Source: Betaproteobacteria bacterium (GTDB taxonomy: Bacteria; Pseudomonadota; Gammaproteobacteria; Burkholderiales; Casimicrobiaceae). Taken from it: DNA of 6,357 nucleotides. Positions 3,780 through 6,357 of the stretch are shown here, one piece after another. Position numbers and translations under genes: made by a program. Numbering within the stretch: the stretch's first letter is position 1; every line of letters starts with the position of its first letter. The stretch spans positions 935 to 7,291 of the forward strand of contig PLYG01000165.1 in assembly GCA_003153335.1 (NCBI GenBank). The letters run 5' to 3'. Under the pieces are notes generated by a model, which worked only from the letters and a program-made list of their open reading frames with translations, had not been told where the DNA came from and did not search any database.

Positions 3780-5999
3780 TCAAGTTCCTGAAGTTGCCTT
3801 GATTCGTGCGCGATCGAGCGGAATGTCACGCATGCGCACGCCCACGGCGTCGGCCACGGCGTTGGCGAGCGCCGCAGCGGTAGGCCCCTGCGCCGCCTCG
3901 CCGGTACCAAGGAACGGCTGACCAGGGCGATCGATCACCTGCACCTCGACGCTCTTGGGCAGATGCGGAAAGCGCAGGATTGGATAGCGACCCCAGTCGC
4001 GGCTGGTAATGTGCGTGCCGTCCCAGGTCACAGCCTCGTAGAGTGTCCAGCTGATCGATTGCAGGATGCCGCCTTCCGTCTGATTGCGAATGCCATCCGG
4101 GTTCACCGCCGCGCCGCTATCCACGACCGCGACGACGCGGCCGATCCGCACATCACCGCTTTCTCGATCGACCTCGACGTCCATCGCAACGGCCATATAG
4201 GCTGCGTAATTTTTGTAGCGCGCGAAGGCGAAGCCGCGGCCGCGATTGCGGAGGCGTTGGAATCCCGTCCAACCGAAACGTTCGGCGGCCATCCGGATGA
4301 CGTCGCGGGCGCGGGGGTCCTCAATATGGCGTAATCGGAACTCGACCGGATCGACCTTTGCCGCGCTCGCCAGTTCGTCCACGAAGCTCTCGATGGCGAA
4401 GACGTTGGTGTAGGCGCCGAGCGCGCGCAATGCTGAAACGCGAAGGGGCATCTCGGGAATGAAATGGTGGGTGACGCGCGCGTTGGGAAAGGTATAGAAG
4501 GGAATGGCGTTGCGATCGCCGCCCCCATCGGGCAGCGCCAGCGGCTGGGGCGGAGGCGGCGTAAACGGCGACTCGAGCAACCACGCTGGCGCGAGGTTGC
4601 CTGCTTTTCCGGGGCGCGTCGAGTGCGTGTTGCTCCAGACGTCGTATTGCCAACTTGCGATCCGGCCGTCGCCGGCGAGTGTGGCGCGCGCCTTCGCCAC
4701 CATCGCCGGGCCGAAAGGCTCCCATGCGTGCTCTTCCTGGCGCATCCACTGCACGCGCACGGGCCGGTCGGGAAACCCGACCGCGATCAGTGCGGCATCG
4801 GCGCCGGCATCGTCGGCGCCGTTATGCCCGTAGCAGCCGGATCCCGCCATGTGAATGCAGTGCACCTTGTCGAGCGGCATTTTCACCATTTCAGCGATTG
4901 CCGCGCGCAATGGAAAGACGCCCTGGCTATGCGTCCACACGGTGAGCGTGCCATCGTGGAGGAGTCCGACCGCGCACGAAGGGCCGATAGCGCCATGAAT
5001 CTGGTAGGCGCGGCGAAAGGTGGCTTCGAACGCGCCGGGTGCCGTAACGGCAGGATTGTTGTCGCCATGAATCACCGTGTCCTGCGAGGGCAACCGCAGC
5101 AGATGATCGTAGATGTCGCGCGGTGGCGGGAGCGTCGCGGGGGTATCCCAGATCGCGGCGTCGCCGAGGGCGCGCGCCGCCTGGACGGCCTGGTACTCAC
5201 GTTCGGCGACGACGGCGACGTAGCGGCCGTCGCGCACGATCTTGAGCACCCCCGGCAGCTTCGCGGCAGCGGCGGTGTCGAGTGACTGCAGCCGCGCGTC
5301 GTAGCCCGGCGGACGCACGACGCGTGCGTGCACCATGCCGGGCAGGCGCAGGTCGTGCACGTAGCTCACCCCGCCGGTCACCTTGCGGGGTATGTCGACG
5401 CGCGCGATCGGTTTTCCCATTATGCTGTAGGTGCTGGGGTCTTTGACCTTCGACTGGCCTTGCGCATTCACATGGAGCGTTTGGTCGGCAACGAGCACCC
5501 CATACCCGAGGCGTCGTCCGTCATCCGCCAGCACCGCGCCGTCCTGGGCCGTCAGCCGGTCGGCAGGCAGGTCGAAGCGCTTCGCCGCTTCGCCCACAAG
5601 GATTTCGCGGACCTGGGCTGCGGCATTGAGTATCGCCGTGCCGCTGTCTTTCATCGAGTTACTGCCCGCCGTGTAGCCTTCGTCTGGTGTGCGCGCGGTA
5701 TCGGCGGTGACCATCGTGATGCGTTCCATGCGCACCGCGAGCTGCTCGGCGGCAATCTGCTGCAAGGCAGTCATGACGCCCTGACCCAGCTCTGCCTTGC
5801 CGGTGAATACGGTGACGCTGCCGTCGGCGGCGATGCGAATCCACGAATCCAGCCGCGGCGTTTTTTTGAGACTCCCCGGCAACCCCGGCGCCGCCTTCCC
5901 GGCTTCCTGCGCCACCGCCCTTTCTGGCCGGAGCGCGAAACTCAGGATCAACGCGCCACCCGTGGCGAGAAACTCGCGCCGCGAGAGCGAGATACCCAT
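3780..5999 (-). CDS. Xanthine dehydrogenase/isoquinoline 1-oxidoreductase family molybdopterin-binding large subunit, Tat-exported
   Basis: This 739-residue protein is the catalytic subunit of a molybdenum hydroxylase, which hydroxylates aldehydes or N-heterocycles using water. The N-terminus has a twin-arginine signal, SRREFL (6-11), then a hydrophobic stretch and a likely cut near AVAQ (28-31), so the enzyme acts in the periplasm. Residues about 50-190 match the N-terminal cofactor-binding part (LGQGVMTALQQIAAEQL). About 193-280 form the a/b hammerhead domain (GKPIARVDIPRKVTGG). Downstream are GSGCYGHNGADDAGADAAL (386-404), VSALRALGAYTNVFAIESF (521-539) and GTGEAAQGPTAAALANAVADA (698-718). 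Glu701 is the expected catalytic base. The closest relatives by motif are isoquinoline 1-oxidoreductase beta and nicotinate dehydrogenase NicB. The substrate cannot be told. ATG 5999 has little Shine-Dalgarno. GTG 6011, overlapping the upstream stop as GTGA and preceded by GGGGA, would add four residues and is a serious alternative. Confidence 0.88.
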   Translation of the reverse strand: MGISLSRREFLATGGALILSFALRPERAVAQEAGKAAPGLPGSLKKTPRLDSWIRIAADGSVTVFTGKAELGQGVMTALQQIAAEQLAVRMERITMVTADTARTPDEGYTAGSNSMKDSGTAILNAAAQVREILVGEAAKRFDLPADRLTAQDGAVLADDGRRLGYGVLVADQTLHVNAQGQSKVKDPSTYSIMGKPIARVDIPRKVTGGVSYVHDLRLPGMVHARVVRPPGYDARLQSLDTAAAAKLPGVLKIVRDGRYVAVVAEREYQAVQAARALGDAAIWDTPATLPPPRDIYDHLLRLPSQDTVIHGDNNPAVTAPGAFEATFRRAYQIHGAIGPSCAVGLLHDGTLTVWTHSQGVFPLRAAIAEMVKMPLDKVHCIHMAGSGCYGHNGADDAGADAALIAVGFPDRPVRVQWMRQEEHAWEPFGPAMVAKARATLAGDGRIASWQYDVWSNTHSTRPGKAGNLAPAWLLESPFTPPPPQPLALPDGGGDRNAIPFYTFPNARVTHHFIPEMPLRVSALRALGAYTNVFAIESFVDELASAAKVDPVEFRLRHIEDPRARDVIRMAAERFGWTGFQRLRNRGRGFAFARYKNYAAYMAVAMDVEVDRESGDVRIGRVVAVVDSGAAVNPDGIRNQTEGGILQSISWTLYEAVTWDGTHITSRDWGRYPILRFPHLPKSVEVQVIDRPGQPFLGTGEAAQGPTAAALANAVADAVGVRMRDIPLDRARIKATSGT

Positions 6000-6007
6000 G
6001 CCGGCGC

Positions 6008-6357
6008 TCACGATTTCGTCCCCGCCGTCTTCATGAGATTTGCCGCCCGTCCGACGGCGCGGAGGATACGCATGTGCGTACCGCAGCGGCAAAGCGCCGG
6101 GCTCATGTTCTTGCGGATCTCGGCATCGGTCGCATCCGGCTTGCGCTCCAGCAGCGCCTGCGCGCGCATCATCATCCCCGGAATGCAATAGCCGCACTGC
6201 GCCGCCTGTTCCTCGATGAAGGCGCGCTGCATGGGCCCGGGATTGGCTATCGTCCCCAGGCCTTCGACCGTGCGGATCTTGCGGTTTACGAGCGCTGAAA
6301 TGGGCGTGATGCAGGAGAAGACTGCATCCGCGTCGACCATGACGGTGCAGGCGCCGC
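6008..6357 (-). CDS. [2Fe-2S] small subunit of the molybdenum hydroxylase (5' end beyond window)
   Basis: This is the C-terminal part of a xanthine dehydrogenase-family iron-sulfur subunit. Coding enters from the right edge as (x)-G-A-C-T-V-M-V-D, the end of the plant-type ferredoxin motif CGAC, with the next ligand Cys 11 residues on in VFSC. Counting from the internal Met at 6340, the second cluster ligands are C49-G-Y-C52 and C84-R-C86, in CGYCIPGMMMRAQALL and CRCGTHMRILRAV. All visible ligands are present. The subunit passes electrons from the molybdenum site to an acceptor. Its stop lies 8 bases before the ATG of the large-subunit gene, so the two form an operon with coupled translation. 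The order (FeS then Mo subunit) and the absence of an FAD gene downstream resemble isoquinoline 1-oxidoreductase IorAB. Met 6340 is internal and is not the start. Confidence 0.9.
   Translation of the reverse strand, partial: GACTVMVDADAVFSCITPISALVNRKIRTVEGLGTIANPGPMQRAFIEEQAAQCGYCIPGMMMRAQALLERKPDATDAEIRKNMSPALCRCGTHMRILRAVGRAANLMKTAGTKS

Noticed and set aside
5865..5872. TTGAGAC near 5866-5872 as another copy of the Fic-upstream repeat
   Set aside because: It lies within the large-subunit coding sequence (codons for SLKK) and lacks the rest of the 16-bp consensus.
4464..6191. Long plus-strand open frames (4464-5285 and 5328-6191) opposite the large-subunit gene
   Set aside because: They are antisense to a gene with clear conserved motifs, and their products are Arg/Gly/His-rich low-information sequence typical of GC-rich shadow frames.
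6000..6197. Extension of the large subunit upstream to 6197
   Set aside because: These 66 codons overlap the small-subunit gene in another frame, where the CGYC and CRCG motifs are clear. The Tat signal begins at the later start.

Overview
This is a GC-rich chromosomal window, probably from a proteobacterium (beta or gamma). The base composition, the two-subunit molybdenum hydroxylase, the exported PhnD-like protein and the RelBE-type module all fit that. Nothing in the sequence fixes the genus. The left half looks like accessory DNA and the right half like ordinary metabolic DNA.

Left part (1-1955): the first 91 bases are an in-frame fragment of an IS5-family transposase, broken right after the conserved GNQW segment. 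A 9-bp perfect hairpin (92-118) starts at the break. An AT-richer stretch of about 250 bases follows. It carries six degenerate copies of a 16-bp element, consensus TTAGYTNANTTGRGAC, all in the same orientation and spaced 31, 41, 30, 31 and 41 bp, close to whole helical turns. A near-concentric pair of inverted repeats lies inside the array. The last copy overlaps the start region of a 494-residue Fic protein. That protein joins an N-terminal winged-helix, AbiEi-antitoxin-like region to a C-terminal Fic domain with an intact catalytic motif and an intact inhibitory motif. A strong intrinsic terminator (1928-1955) ends the transcript.

Middle part (1956-2867): a compact RelB/RelE-type toxin-antitoxin pair has its own promoter. 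A perfect palindrome covers the -10 box, and the two genes overlap by 11 bases. After it come about 380 bases without a gene, rich in inverted repeats, including a second GGCCGGC-stem hairpin resembling the terminator upstream of the module.

Right part (2868-6357): an orphan exported PhnD-family solute-binding protein on the plus strand converges with a minus-strand operon. That operon encodes a [2Fe-2S] small subunit (truncated by the window edge) and a Tat-targeted molybdopterin large subunit of the isoquinoline/nicotinate dehydrogenase type.

The best candidate for something undescribed is the phased repeat array joined to the wHTH-Fic fusion. It could be an autoregulatory operator system, or the repeat-bearing end of a transposon that carries the Fic gene as cargo.
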